Notes: a model not told the origin generated them from the letters alone. A stretch of 64,000 bases of DNA from Acidobacteria bacterium RIFCSPLOWO2_12_FULL_66_21 (GCA_001767455.1 MELC01000075.1:62001-126000), one strand, 5' to 3'; positions 54,262 through 63,644 are shown, counted from the first letter of the stretch. A program made the numbers and translations.

Positions 54262-55026
54262 ATGCCCGATCGAGCGGACCTGATGCCTGAGCGCGGCCAG
54301 CCGGAACTGAGCGAGACGTTCATTGTGCTCCGCGCGCAGGCGGGCGATATCGACGCATTCGACGCGCTCTACCGGCTTTACGCTCCGGTCCTCCTCCGTC
54401 ACTTGCACCATGTCATCGGCGATGCCGACCGCGCGGAGGATGCCCTGCAGGACGTGTTCCTGCTCGTGCATCGGAAGGTGCGGTGGCTACGGGATCCGGC
54501 CAGCGTGCGGCCATGGCTCTATCGGCTGGCGACGCGGCACGCGCTGCGGATGCTGCGGACGCGACACAGGCGTCGGGAATCGCAGCTGTCGGACGAAGAG
54601 TGGGCACAGATCGCACGGCACGCGACGGTGGCGCCCTTCGACCGAGCCTTGACGAGCGAGGAGGTGCGCCGCGCGATCTCGCAACTCCCCGCGATCAGCC
54701 GTGCCGTGCTGAGCCTCCACTATCTCGAGGCGCTGCCGCTGGCCGACGTCGCCAGACTGCGCCGCCGAATCGCCCGTAGCCCATCGGTTCCCACTGGCTT
54801 GCAGCGGCAAAAAGCGCTCGTGAACCGCCGGCTTCGAGCGAGCGGCGAACCGGCCGACGACGACGTCAGGGCAGGCGACCAATGGGTCAGTGAGGCGACC
54901 GCTGCTGGCGGGCTTGGCCTCCCGCTCACCACGGAAGCGCTCATCTGCGACATTCCGGAAGAGAAGAAGGAAGCGCCGGGCGGCGGCGGCGGCATGCCGG
55001 GCGGCGGCATGGGCGGCATGTACTAG
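54262..55026 (+). CDS. ECF sigma factor fused to GroEL C-terminal tail
   Basis: 254 residues in one open frame. Residues about 15-180 are an ECF sigma factor: region 2 with DADRAEDALQDVFLLVHRKV, and region 4 beginning LPAISRAVLSLHYLEALPL. The recognition helix that should follow is garbled (frameshift-like) before an LQRQKALVNRRL-type end. From about residue 215 the sequence is the GroEL C-terminus: TTEALICDIPEEKKEAP, then the Gly/Met tail MPGGGMGGMY. A strong terminator follows at 55075. This reads as two truncated genes joined near 54920, not a natural fusion family. Sigma activity is doubtful. Confidence 0.8.
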   Translation: MPDRADLMPERGQPELSETFIVLRAQAGDIDAFDALYRLYAPVLLRHLHHVIGDADRAEDALQDVFLLVHRKVRWLRDPASVRPWLYRLATRHALRMLRTRHRRRESQLSDEEWAQIARHATVAPFDRALTSEEVRRAISQLPAISRAVLSLHYLEALPLADVARLRRRIARSPSVPTGLQRQKALVNRRLRASGEPADDDVRAGDQWVSEATAAGGLGLPLTTEALICDIPEEKKEAPGGGGGMPGGGMGGMY

Positions 55027-55074
55027 TCCCCGGAGATCTCCTGATCTCGTGAACTGGTGATCGCTTGATTTGAA

Positions 55075-55109
55075 GGGCCCGGGGGGATTCCTCCCGGGCC
55101 CTTTTTGTT
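55075..55109 (+). terminator. Rho-independent terminator
   Basis: GGGCCCGGGGGG-ATT-CCTCCCGGGCCC followed by TTTTTGTTT. A 12-bp GC stem with one mismatch. Probably the original groEL terminator carried along with its 3' end. Confidence 0.93.
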
Positions 55110-55182
55110 TGCCGGCCGTAACGTACCGCCCGCCCGCCCGATTACCTTCCCAGCCGGATGATCCGGCAAGGAGGTGATCCCG

Positions 55183-56061
55183 ATGCGTGTTTCCCTGCTG
55201 GCAGCCGCCCTGTCGGCCGCCCTGGGCGCGGGCCTGGCCGCGCAGGCCAATCGCGCCGCCCCGGTCAACCAGGCCGGTCCCATCCAGAATTTCAAGGACA
55301 CGGCCACGCTGTCGGTGGACGCCGTCACGCTCGACTTCATGCCGGCCAAGGTGCCGTTCAGCGACCCGCGGAAGAACGGCAAGCAGTTCGTGCGTGTCGC
55401 GGTGACGGCGACCAACACCGGCAAGACCGTCTTCTCCCTGTACCACACGAGCCTCGCGCTCCAGACGTCCGATTTCACCCGCCACAGCATCACCTCGTCC
55501 ATCAACAAGGGCAACAGCGACGACCGCCTCGAGACGACCAAGCTCGAACCGGGCGCGTCGGTCAGCGGCGCGCTCTACTACGAGGTGGGCGCCAGGGAAT
55601 CGCGCGAGACGATGCACCTGGTGTACGACGGGCACCTCGGCAGCGACGACAAGGACTTTCTCTTCCCGCTGACTCCGGGAAACGCCGCGCCGTCTGCCCC
55701 GGCGCCCCCGAAAGCGGCGCCCGCGCCGCCCAAGCCGGCGGCGCAGCCCGGCAAGGACCTGGCCGCCGCGGTCGGCGGGAGCCTCGCCGGAGTGTGGATG
55801 ATGGATGAAGCGAAGACCAGGGCCGCCGCCGACGGCAACTCCGCCCTGCTGATGAAGCGGGTGACGCTCAACGCCGACGGCACGTTCCTCGCCGGCGCGG
55901 GCGTCACCGGCAAGTACAAGTTCGACGGCAAGATCTTCTCCGTGTTCTACTCGGGCTCCCCGGGACTCGAGAAGAAGGGCGCCATCGACGGCGGCTGGCT
56001 CAAGTTCCCGGCCCCGGCGGGCCTCGGAAAATTCGTCTACATGAAGCCGGCGGAACGCTAG
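55183..56061 (+). CDS. Secreted protein, DUF4352-like
   Basis: 292 residues: signal peptide, then a beta-sandwich region (VTLDFMPAKVPFSD, RVAVTATNTGKTVFSLYHTS) of the telomeric-repeat-binding-factor-2/DUF4352-like type, an Ala/Pro linker (about residues 165-190), and a C-terminal lipocalin-like part (GVWMMDEAKTRAAADGNSAL and KYKFDGKIFSV). ATG 55183 is preceded by GGAGG. Substrate unknown. Confidence 0.72.
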   Translation: MRVSLLAAALSAALGAGLAAQANRAAPVNQAGPIQNFKDTATLSVDAVTLDFMPAKVPFSDPRKNGKQFVRVAVTATNTGKTVFSLYHTSLALQTSDFTRHSITSSINKGNSDDRLETTKLEPGASVSGALYYEVGARESRETMHLVYDGHLGSDDKDFLFPLTPGNAAPSAPAPPKAAPAPPKPAAQPGKDLAAAVGGSLAGVWMMDEAKTRAAADGNSALLMKRVTLNADGTFLAGAGVTGKYKFDGKIFSVFYSGSPGLEKKGAIDGGWLKFPAPAGLGKFVYMKPAER

Positions 56062-56105
56062 CGCGCGCGCCGGACCGCGCGGGACGGGCCGGCCCGGCCT
56101 GCGTG

Positions 56106-56160
56106 GCGCCCGTGACCCGCGGAACCACGGCGCGGCGTCGCCGGCAGGGATCATTCTGAT
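56106..56160 (+). repeat. Leader repeat L1 (55 bp)
   Basis: Matches 57831-57885 with about four changes. Includes a dyad CCGTG-N11-CACGG and ends TTCTGAT. L1 lies directly upstream of the gene at 56163, and L2 directly upstream of the CHAT gene, so the two may share regulation. Confidence 0.85.
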
Positions 56161-56162
56161 AA

Positions 56163-56675
56163 ATGAAACGGGAGACCTTCGTCATGAACATGGCACGGAT
56201 ACTCGTCGCCGGGACTGCCGCGCTGGCCATGACACTCGTGGGCACGCCGGCACGGCCAACCCTTGTAGCTCAGAGCAGGAGTGACACCATCGTCACGGTG
56301 TTCGTCAAGAGCAGCGGTCCGCGGCTGGACAAGGTCGTCAGCGGATTGAGCCGCGAATGGGCCAGGAAGAAAGGCTCGGTCGAGATGGTCACACGCGAGG
56401 CCGCCGCGGACCTCGTCGTGACCCTCGGTTCGCGGCCGCGCGGAGGACATGTGTCTCTGACGCTGACCGCCAGTTTCGGTCCGCGGTCCGAGTCGTTCGG
56501 AGGCGATGACTTCGGCTACCTGGTCCAACGGCCGGGGAGCAACGACTTTGGTTTCGTGTCGAAGCCAGACGTCACACCCGACCGGTTTGGTGGTGACGAC
56601 TTCGGGTACCTCGTCGACAAAGCGGACGCGTGGCTGACAAAGAACCATGCGCGCGTGCTCGCCGTGCGCCGCTGA
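56163..56675 (+). CDS. Secreted protein with duplicated FGGDDFGYLV motif
   Basis: 170 residues with a signal peptide and a mature domain (DTIVTVFVKSSGPRLDKVVS). The motif FGGDDFGYLV occurs twice (around residues 112 and 143), suggesting an internal duplication. I do not recognise the family. Its leader repeat is shared with the CHAT gene. Confidence 0.7.
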   Translation: MKRETFVMNMARILVAGTAALAMTLVGTPARPTLVAQSRSDTIVTVFVKSSGPRLDKVVSGLSREWARKKGSVEMVTREAAADLVVTLGSRPRGGHVSLTLTASFGPRSESFGGDDFGYLVQRPGSNDFGFVSKPDVTPDRFGGDDFGYLVDKADAWLTKNHARVLAVRR

Positions 56676-56714
56676 ACCGACGGACATGACGACTGCAGGC
56701 GCCTGGCACCAGGC

Positions 56715-57671
56715 TCAGCGCAGCGGGCGTTTGCCCGATCGGTACTCCTCGCCCACGTCACGCGGGATACGGCTCAGTGAGTGGGTGTCCTCGCTGGCGG
56801 GAATCAAGAACTCGTAGTCGACATTCCACACGTAGAAAGCGCCGCAGTCCGGGCAGCGCAGCAGTTCGGTGCCACGGCTTCCGTCGGGCGCGCTACGGAC
56901 GGTCTCGAGCTCACGCCGCTCCGGCGGCAGCGCGCCCGTCGTACGCCCCCCGCACTCCACCGTGCCGCTGAGACGCGGGATCCGGAGGCAGCGGCGGCAG
57001 TCGAGCGCCGCCGGATCGGGTTCACCCGCCGCGGCGGGCTTCTCGCGGGGAATGGGCGCGGGAAGACGCCCGGGCCGGGGCGGCAGGGCAGGGCCGGTGA
57101 GCGTCCACTCCACCGTAGTCGGCCCCGGGTCACCCTTGGCCTCTACTCGCCGCCACGACTGCATACAGCGACTGCAGCGGAGGTCGGCGGTGGTTCGCCG
57201 CGCGTTGGCACCGACGCCTTCGGACAGGAGGACAAAGGAGGGCCACAGGAAGATCGCCGCGCCCCGCCGCGCGACGACGGTGCAGCCGCAACGCTCATCG
57301 CCCTGGACTGCTCCGAGGATCTCGGCGGCCAGGACCAGGTTCGACGGTGAGTGGGGCGCCTCGGCCTGGAGCGCGGCGAGCGCCGCGGCTGCGCCCGGGC
57401 AGTCGCTGCGGACGAGCTCCCGCGTCGAGAAGTCGAGGCAAGACGTGTCGGTGCCGGGGAGGCCGCAGCGCACCAGTTCCTGGCAGATCGCCAGGCGGAC
57501 AGCGTCGTCCTGCAACGTCTCGATCGCCTCGTGCAGCGACGAGCGCCATGGGTCCGAGGTGCGATCGGAGTGCCGGGCGTGCGCCGCGGCGTGCAGGGCA
57601 CGCAGCTCCCCCAACCGGGCTCGGAACTCGTCCGGCGGATCCCTGGGCGTCTCCGTCTTCTTGGGCGTCAT
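56715..57671 (-). CDS. Zinc-ribbon-containing hypothetical protein
   Basis: 318 residues from ATG 57671 (preceded by GGGGGA). Carries several CxxC pairs: DLRCSRCMQSW, LDCRRCLRI, and LLRCPDCGAFYVWNVDYEFL near the C-terminus, so at least one zinc ribbon is likely. A helical N-terminus contains HEAIETLQDDAVRLAICQEL. No family is assigned. It converges with the 56163 gene and diverges from the CHAT gene. Confidence 0.68.
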   Translation of the reverse strand: MTPKKTETPRDPPDEFRARLGELRALHAAAHARHSDRTSDPWRSSLHEAIETLQDDAVRLAICQELVRCGLPGTDTSCLDFSTRELVRSDCPGAAAALAALQAEAPHSPSNLVLAAEILGAVQGDERCGCTVVARRGAAIFLWPSFVLLSEGVGANARRTTADLRCSRCMQSWRRVEAKGDPGPTTVEWTLTGPALPPRPGRLPAPIPREKPAAAGEPDPAALDCRRCLRIPRLSGTVECGGRTTGALPPERRELETVRSAPDGSRGTELLRCPDCGAFYVWNVDYEFLIPASEDTHSLSRIPRDVGEEYRSGKRPLR

Positions 57672-57830
57672 CGCGTCCCCCAGACTCATCGACTCCGAAG
57701 TCCAACCGGCGCAGGATACAACTCCTGCCGGATCGATCTGATGCGCTTCGACAAGGGCCGACGGAAGGACGATGTGGCGAAGGCGTGGCTGCGGCGCTCG
57801 ATGCGGGCGCGCCAGCCTGCGTGGTAGCAT

Positions 57831-57885
57831 GCGCCCGTGACCCGCGGAATCACGGCGCGGCGTCGCCGGCCGGGATCCTTCTGAT
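57831..57885 (+). repeat. Leader repeat L2 (55 bp)
   Basis: Second copy of the leader at 56106-56160. The ATG of the CHAT gene overlaps its last bases. The rest of the gap back to 57672 shows no other feature. Confidence 0.85.
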
Positions 57886-60800
57886 GCGGACGATCAGGTG
57901 GCGCCAGTCGTGGCCCTTGCTCCTCGCCGGAACCGTGACGGCCGCGCTCGTCGCATCGGCCGCCGCGGGGCGACTGCGCCCGGACCGCGCAGCGGCGCCG
58001 AGCCTCGACACCGTCAACCGCCTGATGCGCGAGGGCCGGTTCGAGGCGGCGGCCGCCGACGCGCGGGCCCTGATGAACCAGCGGATCCGCGAGGTCGGAA
58101 ACGCCGGGGTGCTCCCCGCCACGGCCCGCGACCCGCTGGTGCGGGCCTGCACCGACGCCGTGCTCGCCGGACATCCGCTGTGCGTGAAGTGGGCCGTCGA
58201 CGTCCTCGAGCGTGAAGAACGGCTCTCCGCCGGAGACCCCGGCGTCGATCGCCACGCCATCCTCCTCCAGCTGGCCGACCTGCTGACGGCCGCCAATCGC
58301 CTGCCCGAGGCCGAGCGGACGTTTCAGCGACTCCTCCGAACCGACACGGCCACGTTCGGCGAGCAAAGCCGGCAGGTCATCAGCGCGCTGGTGCGGTTCG
58401 GGACTTACTACCGCGAGGCGGTGGGCGATCTCACGCGGGCGCGCGACCTCTATGCGCAGTCGCTGGCCCTCCGCGTCTCGATGTACGGGGCCGACTCCTT
58501 CCAAGCCGGCGCCGGGCTGCACAACATGGCCATCGTCGCCGCCGACCTCGACGGCTACCGTCCGGCGCTCGCGCTGCACCAGCGCGCGCTGGCGCTCGCC
58601 GAGAAGACCCTGCCCCCGGACGATCTCGGGCTCGCAGTGATTATGGATTTTCATGCGGTCCTCCTGCGCGGGGTCGGCGAGCACGCCCGCTCGCGCGCGA
58701 TGCACGAGCAGGCCCTGGCCATCCGCGAGGCCAAGCTCGGACCCGACTCGGTGCCTGTCGCGGGATCGCTCACCAACCTGAGCGTGGTCCTGGCCGAGCT
58801 GGGCGACGACCGCCGGGCCCTCGAGGCCGCCGACCGGGCCCTCGGCATCTACGAGCGCTCCGTCGGCAACCACATCAACACCGTCGAGGCCGCCGACCAC
58901 GTCGCCGCCATCCATGCGCGCAACGGCCGCTTCGACCTCGCCCGCCGCTACTACCAACGCAGCCGCGCGATCCTCCAGGTGATTCGCCCGCCCGATCACC
59001 CCTCGATCGGCAACGCGACGCAGGAACTCGGCACCGTGGATCTCGCGGCCGGAGACCTGGCGGCCGCCGAACGCCATTTCCGCGAGGCGCTGCCGCTGCT
59101 CGAACGCGACGAGGAGCACAACAGCCGGGCGCTCGCCAGCGTCCTCGACGGCATGGGCCGGGTCGAACTGGCCCGCGACCGTCCCGGCCGGGCGGCCCCG
59201 TACCTGGAGCGCGCGCTCGCGCTGCGCCGCGCGCGCTTCGGCGACCGCCATCCCAAGGTCGCCGAGAGCCTCGCGCTGCTGGCGGAACAGCGCCTCGCAG
59301 AGGGTCACTGGTCCGCGGCGCTCGACCTGGCGCTCGACGCCGAGTCCATCAGCCGTGACCACCTCACCCTGATGGTCCGTGTGCAGGGAGAGCGCGAAGC
59401 GTTGCGCTACGCCGCGCACCGCACCCAGGGCCTCGACGCAGCCTCGGCGGTGCTGGCGACGGGCCGGATGCCCGGGGCCGCCTCGCGCGTCTGGACCGAA
59501 TGGCTGCGCTCGCGGGCGCTCGTGCTCGACGAGATGACCCGGCGCGGCCGGCGCGCCAGAGCCAGCGCCGAGCCGGGCGTCGTCGCCGCGACCGAGGCCC
59601 TCGGCCGCGCGCGCGAAGACCTGGCGAGCCTGACGATTCGCAGCGTCCGCGAAGAACTCGGCCCGGCAGTCGGCGCCCGCCTGCGGCGCGCCGCGGCCGA
59701 CGTCGAACGCCTGGAGCGCCAGGTGGCTGCCCGCAGCGGAGCCGACGCCGCCGATCAGGCCGTGCCCGACCTTGCGCAGGTGGCCCGCCGCCTCCCGGAC
59801 GGCGCCGCCCTGGTCGGGTACTTTCCATATCGAGCGACCGTCGGGGCCGCTCGCGTTCGCAAGTACCTCGCCATGGTATTGCCCGGCCGCCAGGCCGAGC
59901 CGGTGGCCATCGACCTCGGCCCCGCCGACCGCATCGATGCCCTCGTGAACGCATGGAGGGCCCTCAACGACGGCCCGGCGCCCGTGGTGAGCCGCGCCGC
60001 CGACGCGCGGCGAGACCGGCTCGACTCCACCGGGGCCGCCCTTCGCGAGGCCGTCTGGGATCCCGTCGAGGCCGCCCTCGGCAGCGCCAACGCGGTGTTC
60101 ATCGTGCCGGCCGGGTCGCTTCACCTGCTCAGCCTCGCCACCCTCCCGACCGGCGACGGCCGGTACCTGCTGGAGCGCGACCGCACCCTCCACTATCTCT
60201 CGGCCGAGCGCGATCTCCTGGACGTTCCGGACGCCGCGTCGACCAGGGTGCAACTGCTCGCCGTCGGGGCCCCGACCTTCGACTTCGCCGCGGCGCGCGC
60301 GCCCGCTGCGCCTGACGCGTCCTCCCGCGCGCCCGCCGACTGCGAGCGCCCGCTGGCCTTCGATCCCCTGCCCCGATCGGCCGACGAGGTCCACGCGATC
60401 GCACGTCTCTGGCAACGCCGCCACGGCGCGGGCAGCGCCCGGCTGCTCATCGGCCCCGACGCCTCTGAGCAGGAGGTCAAGCGGCGCGTGAGCACGCCGC
60501 AGGTGCTTCATTTCGCCACGCACGCCTTCCTGCTCGACGAGGCCTGCGGGCTCCCGGCGCTTCCCGAGACGGCGGCATCGTCGTTCATCGAAGGCCCGGC
60601 GCCCACCTCGTCGCTCGTCCTGTCCGGACTGGCACTGGCCGGCGCCAACCAGTCGGCCTCCGACCTCTCGTCGCGAGACGACGGGGTACTGACGGCGGCG
60701 GAAGTATCGTCCCTCGACCTGTCCGCCACGTCGCTGGTCGTGCTGTCGGCTTGTGACACGGGCGGCGGATCGCTCCAGGACGGCGAAGGCGTGCTGGGGC

Positions 60801-61039
60801 TGCGGCGGGCCTTCCATGCCGCCGGCGCGCATACCCTCGTGATGAGCCTCTGGCGGGTGGGCGACGCGGCGGCCATGCAGTGGATGGACCGCTTTTACAC
60901 CCACCTGCTGGCGGGCGCCGCCACCTCGGCCGCGGTCCGGGCGGCCAGCCTCGACATCCTCGGCCTGCAGCGGGCCGCCGGACGCCCCCTGGACCCGACC
61001 GCGTGGGGCGCGTTTGTCGCTGCCGGCGACTGGCGCTGA
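57884..61039 (+). CDS. TPR-CHAT (caspase-like) protein
   Basis: 1051 residues: an N-terminal helix (PLLLAGTVTAALVASAAAG), about ten tetratricopeptide/Kinesin-light-chain-type repeats to about residue 530, a helical linker, and a C-terminal CHAT domain. The His is at 880 (VLHFATHAF) and the Cys at 957 (VVLSACDTGGG), both catalytic residues of the caspase/separase fold present. Such proteins act as regulated proteases, e.g. in CRISPR-linked and cell-death systems, or as stand-alone ones of unknown role. It faces the adjacent sigma / anti-sigma pair. Confidence 0.88.
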   Translation: MRTIRWRQSWPLLLAGTVTAALVASAAAGRLRPDRAAAPSLDTVNRLMREGRFEAAAADARALMNQRIREVGNAGVLPATARDPLVRACTDAVLAGHPLCVKWAVDVLEREERLSAGDPGVDRHAILLQLADLLTAANRLPEAERTFQRLLRTDTATFGEQSRQVISALVRFGTYYREAVGDLTRARDLYAQSLALRVSMYGADSFQAGAGLHNMAIVAADLDGYRPALALHQRALALAEKTLPPDDLGLAVIMDFHAVLLRGVGEHARSRAMHEQALAIREAKLGPDSVPVAGSLTNLSVVLAELGDDRRALEAADRALGIYERSVGNHINTVEAADHVAAIHARNGRFDLARRYYQRSRAILQVIRPPDHPSIGNATQELGTVDLAAGDLAAAERHFREALPLLERDEEHNSRALASVLDGMGRVELARDRPGRAAPYLERALALRRARFGDRHPKVAESLALLAEQRLAEGHWSAALDLALDAESISRDHLTLMVRVQGEREALRYAAHRTQGLDAASAVLATGRMPGAASRVWTEWLRSRALVLDEMTRRGRRARASAEPGVVAATEALGRAREDLASLTIRSVREELGPAVGARLRRAAADVERLERQVAARSGADAADQAVPDLAQVARRLPDGAALVGYFPYRATVGAARVRKYLAMVLPGRQAEPVAIDLGPADRIDALVNAWRALNDGPAPVVSRAADARRDRLDSTGAALREAVWDPVEAALGSANAVFIVPAGSLHLLSLATLPTGDGRYLLERDRTLHYLSAERDLLDVPDAASTRVQLLAVGAPTFDFAAARAPAAPDASSRAPADCERPLAFDPLPRSADEVHAIARLWQRRHGAGSARLLIGPDASEQEVKRRVSTPQVLHFATHAFLLDEACGLPALPETAASSFIEGPAPTSSLVLSGLALAGANQSASDLSSRDDGVLTAAEVSSLDLSATSLVVLSACDTGGGSLQDGEGVLGLRRAFHAAGAHTLVMSLWRVGDAAAMQWMDRFYTHLLAGAATSAAVRAASLDILGLQRAAGRPLDPTAWGAFVAAGDWR

Positions 61040-61044
61040 CGCGG

Positions 61045-61857
61045 CTACGGCACCCGATTGAGCCGCACGACGCGGTCGAGCAGCGTCGTCGCATCGGGCG
61101 CGCCGACCCGCGTCACGAAGCGATACGACCCGGCCGCCAGGCCCGCGACCGGCACCTGGAGAAACACGCCTCCCTCCTCACGGGTCGCCCGCCGCACCTC
61201 GTCCACGGGGATGGTCGCACTCCAGAGCAGTTGGCCGGCCCCGTCCCGCAGTTCGAACCGCGCGGGCTCGGACGCTCCGACGGCCGCCGGGGCGTCCACG
61301 CGGACCACGATGAGGGCAAACGGCTGGGACGTCCGGATGCTGAGCGTCGCCGCATCCGGGCCGCGCGGCGTGTCTTCGAGCAGGAGCGGCACCACCGGCC
61401 CCGACCACGCCACCTGGCCCAGCTCGGTCCGCAAGGCGCGGAGCTGCCCGTACAGGAGCCCGGCGGCGGTCGCCGCCACCAGCGTCGCAGCCAGCGCAAG
61501 CGGCAGGGCCATCGCCGGCAGCGCGCGCCGGGGGCGACGCGCCTCCTCGAGCGCGGTCCGCGCCAGCCTCACGTCCTCCCGGCAGGCGGCGCACGAGACG
61601 AGGGGTGACTCGACGCCGGCGCGCTCCGCCGCCGAGATCCCAGCGGCCACCGCGGCGAACCGCGCGAGCAGGTCGCTCGACGGATGTCCTGCCGGATCCT
61701 CCGCGGCCGCGTCGGCGAGCCGCCGGTAGGTTTCGAGCCAGGTCCGGCAATCGTCGCACGCCTCGACGTGCGCCTCGAACGCCGCGGCCTGCCCGGGATC
61801 GAGCACGCCTTGTGCCGCATCCACGAGCAGCGGCTCGGCGTCGCGATGGTCCATCAT
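61045..61857 (-). CDS. Anti-sigma factor with two zinc-finger-like modules
   Basis: 270 residues. HVEACDDCRTW (H-x3-C-x2-C) and a second module with H then SCAACREDV resemble duplicated anti-sigma zinc fingers (ZAS-like). One membrane helix follows (LPLALAATLVAATAAGLLYG), then an extracytoplasmic sensor region with beta strands. ATG 61857 overlaps the sigma stop by ATGA. Confidence 0.82.
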   Translation of the reverse strand: MMDHRDAEPLLVDAAQGVLDPGQAAAFEAHVEACDDCRTWLETYRRLADAAAEDPAGHPSSDLLARFAAVAAGISAAERAGVESPLVSCAACREDVRLARTALEEARRPRRALPAMALPLALAATLVAATAAGLLYGQLRALRTELGQVAWSGPVVPLLLEDTPRGPDAATLSIRTSQPFALIVVRVDAPAAVGASEPARFELRDGAGQLLWSATIPVDEVRRATREEGGVFLQVPVAGLAAGSYRFVTRVGAPDATTLLDRVVRLNRVP

Positions 61858-62495
61858 GGGCCGCTCCTCTTGCCCAGCCCCGGGGCGAGCATTTCCTGCA
61901 ACAGCACGCGGGCCCGCTTCACGCAGCGGTGCAACTGCACGCGCAGCGCCCCCTCCGACACGCCCAGCACCGACGCGATCTCGCGATAGGCGAGCCCCTC
62001 CCGCGCGTGGCGGGTGATCAGGTCGCGGCACTTTTCGTCGAGCCGCGCCAGCACGGCGCGTCCGAGGGAGGCCTGCTCGCGCGCGATGAGGCCGTCGACC
62101 GCCGACGCGCCATGGTCGGTCAACTCGGGATCGAGCTCGACCACGGTCCGCCGCGCCCGCAGCCAGTCAATCACGCGGCGGGTCGCCACCGTCTCGACGA
62201 AGCCCCAGAAGCCCTGCTCGAAGTCGAACTCGTCGCGCTGAACCGCCTGGAACACCTGGGCGATCACGTCCTGCCGCAGGTCGCGCCGGTCTACGGCAGG
62301 CACGCCGTACCCGCGAAACGCGAGGATCCGATCCACTCGCGCGTGCACTTCCCGCGCGGCCGCGTCATCGCCGGCCGCAAAGCGGCGAGGCAGCGCGTCA
62401 TCACGGCGCGAGGGCGCGCCGCCGGCCGGTCCGGATCGAGAAGGCAGCGGGGGCACGTGGCCGGGCGATTCTAGCACCCGCATCGCGGTCAGCAC
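61854..62495 (-). CDS. ECF-type sigma factor
   Basis: 213 residues from GTG 62495 (ATG 62483 is an alternative). Region 2 (RRDLRQDVIAQVFQAVQRDEF) and region 4 helix-turn-helix (GLAYREIASVLGVSEGALRV) are intact. It is controlled by the overlapping anti-sigma gene. Its regulon is unknown. The convergent CHAT gene is the nearest candidate target. Confidence 0.87.
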   Translation of the reverse strand: MLTAMRVLESPGHVPPLPSRSGPAGGAPSRRDDALPRRFAAGDDAAAREVHARVDRILAFRGYGVPAVDRRDLRQDVIAQVFQAVQRDEFDFEQGFWGFVETVATRRVIDWLRARRTVVELDPELTDHGASAVDGLIAREQASLGRAVLARLDEKCRDLITRHAREGLAYREIASVLGVSEGALRVQLHRCVKRARVLLQEMLAPGLGKRSGP

Positions 62496-62598
62496 AGGAC
62501 ACCCATTCCTGCACGTACTCGGGCGCGCGGCGCAGGCGTTACAGCGGTAACGGCCGCCCGGCTCCCCCGATTAGGCCTACCAAAGGAAGGAGCGTCCC

Positions 62599-62967
62599 AT
62601 GAGATGGATCGTGCTCGTACTCGGCGTCCTCGGCGGCCTGCTGGCCGCCGCCCTCGGCATCACGTGGATCTCGGACTACAACCGCCTGCAGGCCACGGTA
62701 CGGGAGCTGAGCAGCGCCGGGGCCGACCTCAGCGCCCTGTCCGGACTGGTCCGCGCGGCCTACGTGCTGCTCGTGGGCGCCGTGCTCGGCCTGGCCGGCG
62801 GCGCCGTGGCCCTGCGGGGGCAAGGCCGCCTGGCGGCGGGCCTGCTGCTCGTCTGCCCGATTGTCGCGGCCGTCATGACGCCCAAGTCGCTGGTCGGGTC
62901 GTTCCTGCTCATCCTGGCCGGCGGCCTCGCGCTGCTCGTCCGGCCCCCCGTCCAACCGGCCGCCTGA
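62599..62967 (+). CDS. Small membrane protein
   Basis: 122 residues: an N-terminal helix (RWIVLVLGVLGGLLAAALGI), a short loop, then two or three more helices. AAGGAAGGAG precedes the ATG. Starts a two-gene unit with the lipoprotein downstream. No family known. Confidence 0.65.
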   Translation: MRWIVLVLGVLGGLLAAALGITWISDYNRLQATVRELSSAGADLSALSGLVRAAYVLLVGAVLGLAGGAVALRGQGRLAAGLLLVCPIVAAVMTPKSLVGSFLLILAGGLALLVRPPVQPAA

Positions 62968-62999
62968 CGGCCCGCCGTACCAACCAGGGAGAACAGACG

Positions 63000-63416
63000 A
63001 TGAGACGCATTCGACCCATCCTCGCGATATTGGCCCTCATGGCCGTCGCCGGCGCAGCCTGCAGCAAGGACGCCTCCGTCGCCACCGACATGGACGCCGT
63101 CGGCGCCATCGCCGCCGAGCTGGTGCGCAAGGTGAAGGCCGGGGCCGACCCCTCGGCCGGCGTGGCCGACGCCCAGGCGTATCTCGACGCGCACAAGGCG
63201 GAGATCCAGGAGCGCATGGCCCGGGTGAGCGGCGTCAGGGGCTTCCAGATCAGCGACGAGACGAAGAAGCGGGTGATGGACGTGATGATGTCGGCGGCGG
63301 GCGAGGTCAACACGCTGAAGATCTCGCTGATGACCCAGACGATGGGCAACGAGGCGCTCAACCGGAGCCTCAACAAGCTCGTGGCCGACTTCAACGCCCT
63401 GCTCCAGGGTGCCTGA
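63000..63416 (+). CDS. Small lipoprotein
   Basis: 138 residues with a lipobox (VAGAACSK, Cys at about 21). The mature part is helical and contains AYLDAHKAEIQERMARVSGV and a C-terminal region with ALNRSLNKLVADFNALL. It resembles DUF-type secreted helical proteins. Function unknown. Confidence 0.6.
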   Translation: MRRIRPILAILALMAVAGAACSKDASVATDMDAVGAIAAELVRKVKAGADPSAGVADAQAYLDAHKAEIQERMARVSGVRGFQISDETKKRVMDVMMSAAGEVNTLKISLMTQTMGNEALNRSLNKLVADFNALLQGA

Positions 63417-63644
63417 CGCGGTCGCGCGGCCACCGTGCCTCGACGGCGCGGACGGCGGGAAGCTGGGAGCGTGAGAGGGCCGGCCGGTCCGCTCGGCCGC
63501 CGCCTCAACCATGTGACCAAACGGAGCGTGGGTGAGATCGTGCAGGAGGCCAACTAGACGTGATCACGATCTGCACGCGATCGGTCGCCGGAACCAGCGC
63601 GTTCGCCAGATACGCGCCGACATCGCGCCCTTCAACACGTGCGC

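Noticed and set aside
57884-61039. CHAT protein as part of a type III CRISPR (Craspase) system
   Set aside because: No Cas7-11, Csx30 or other cas gene is near. The neighbours are sigma and anti-sigma genes.
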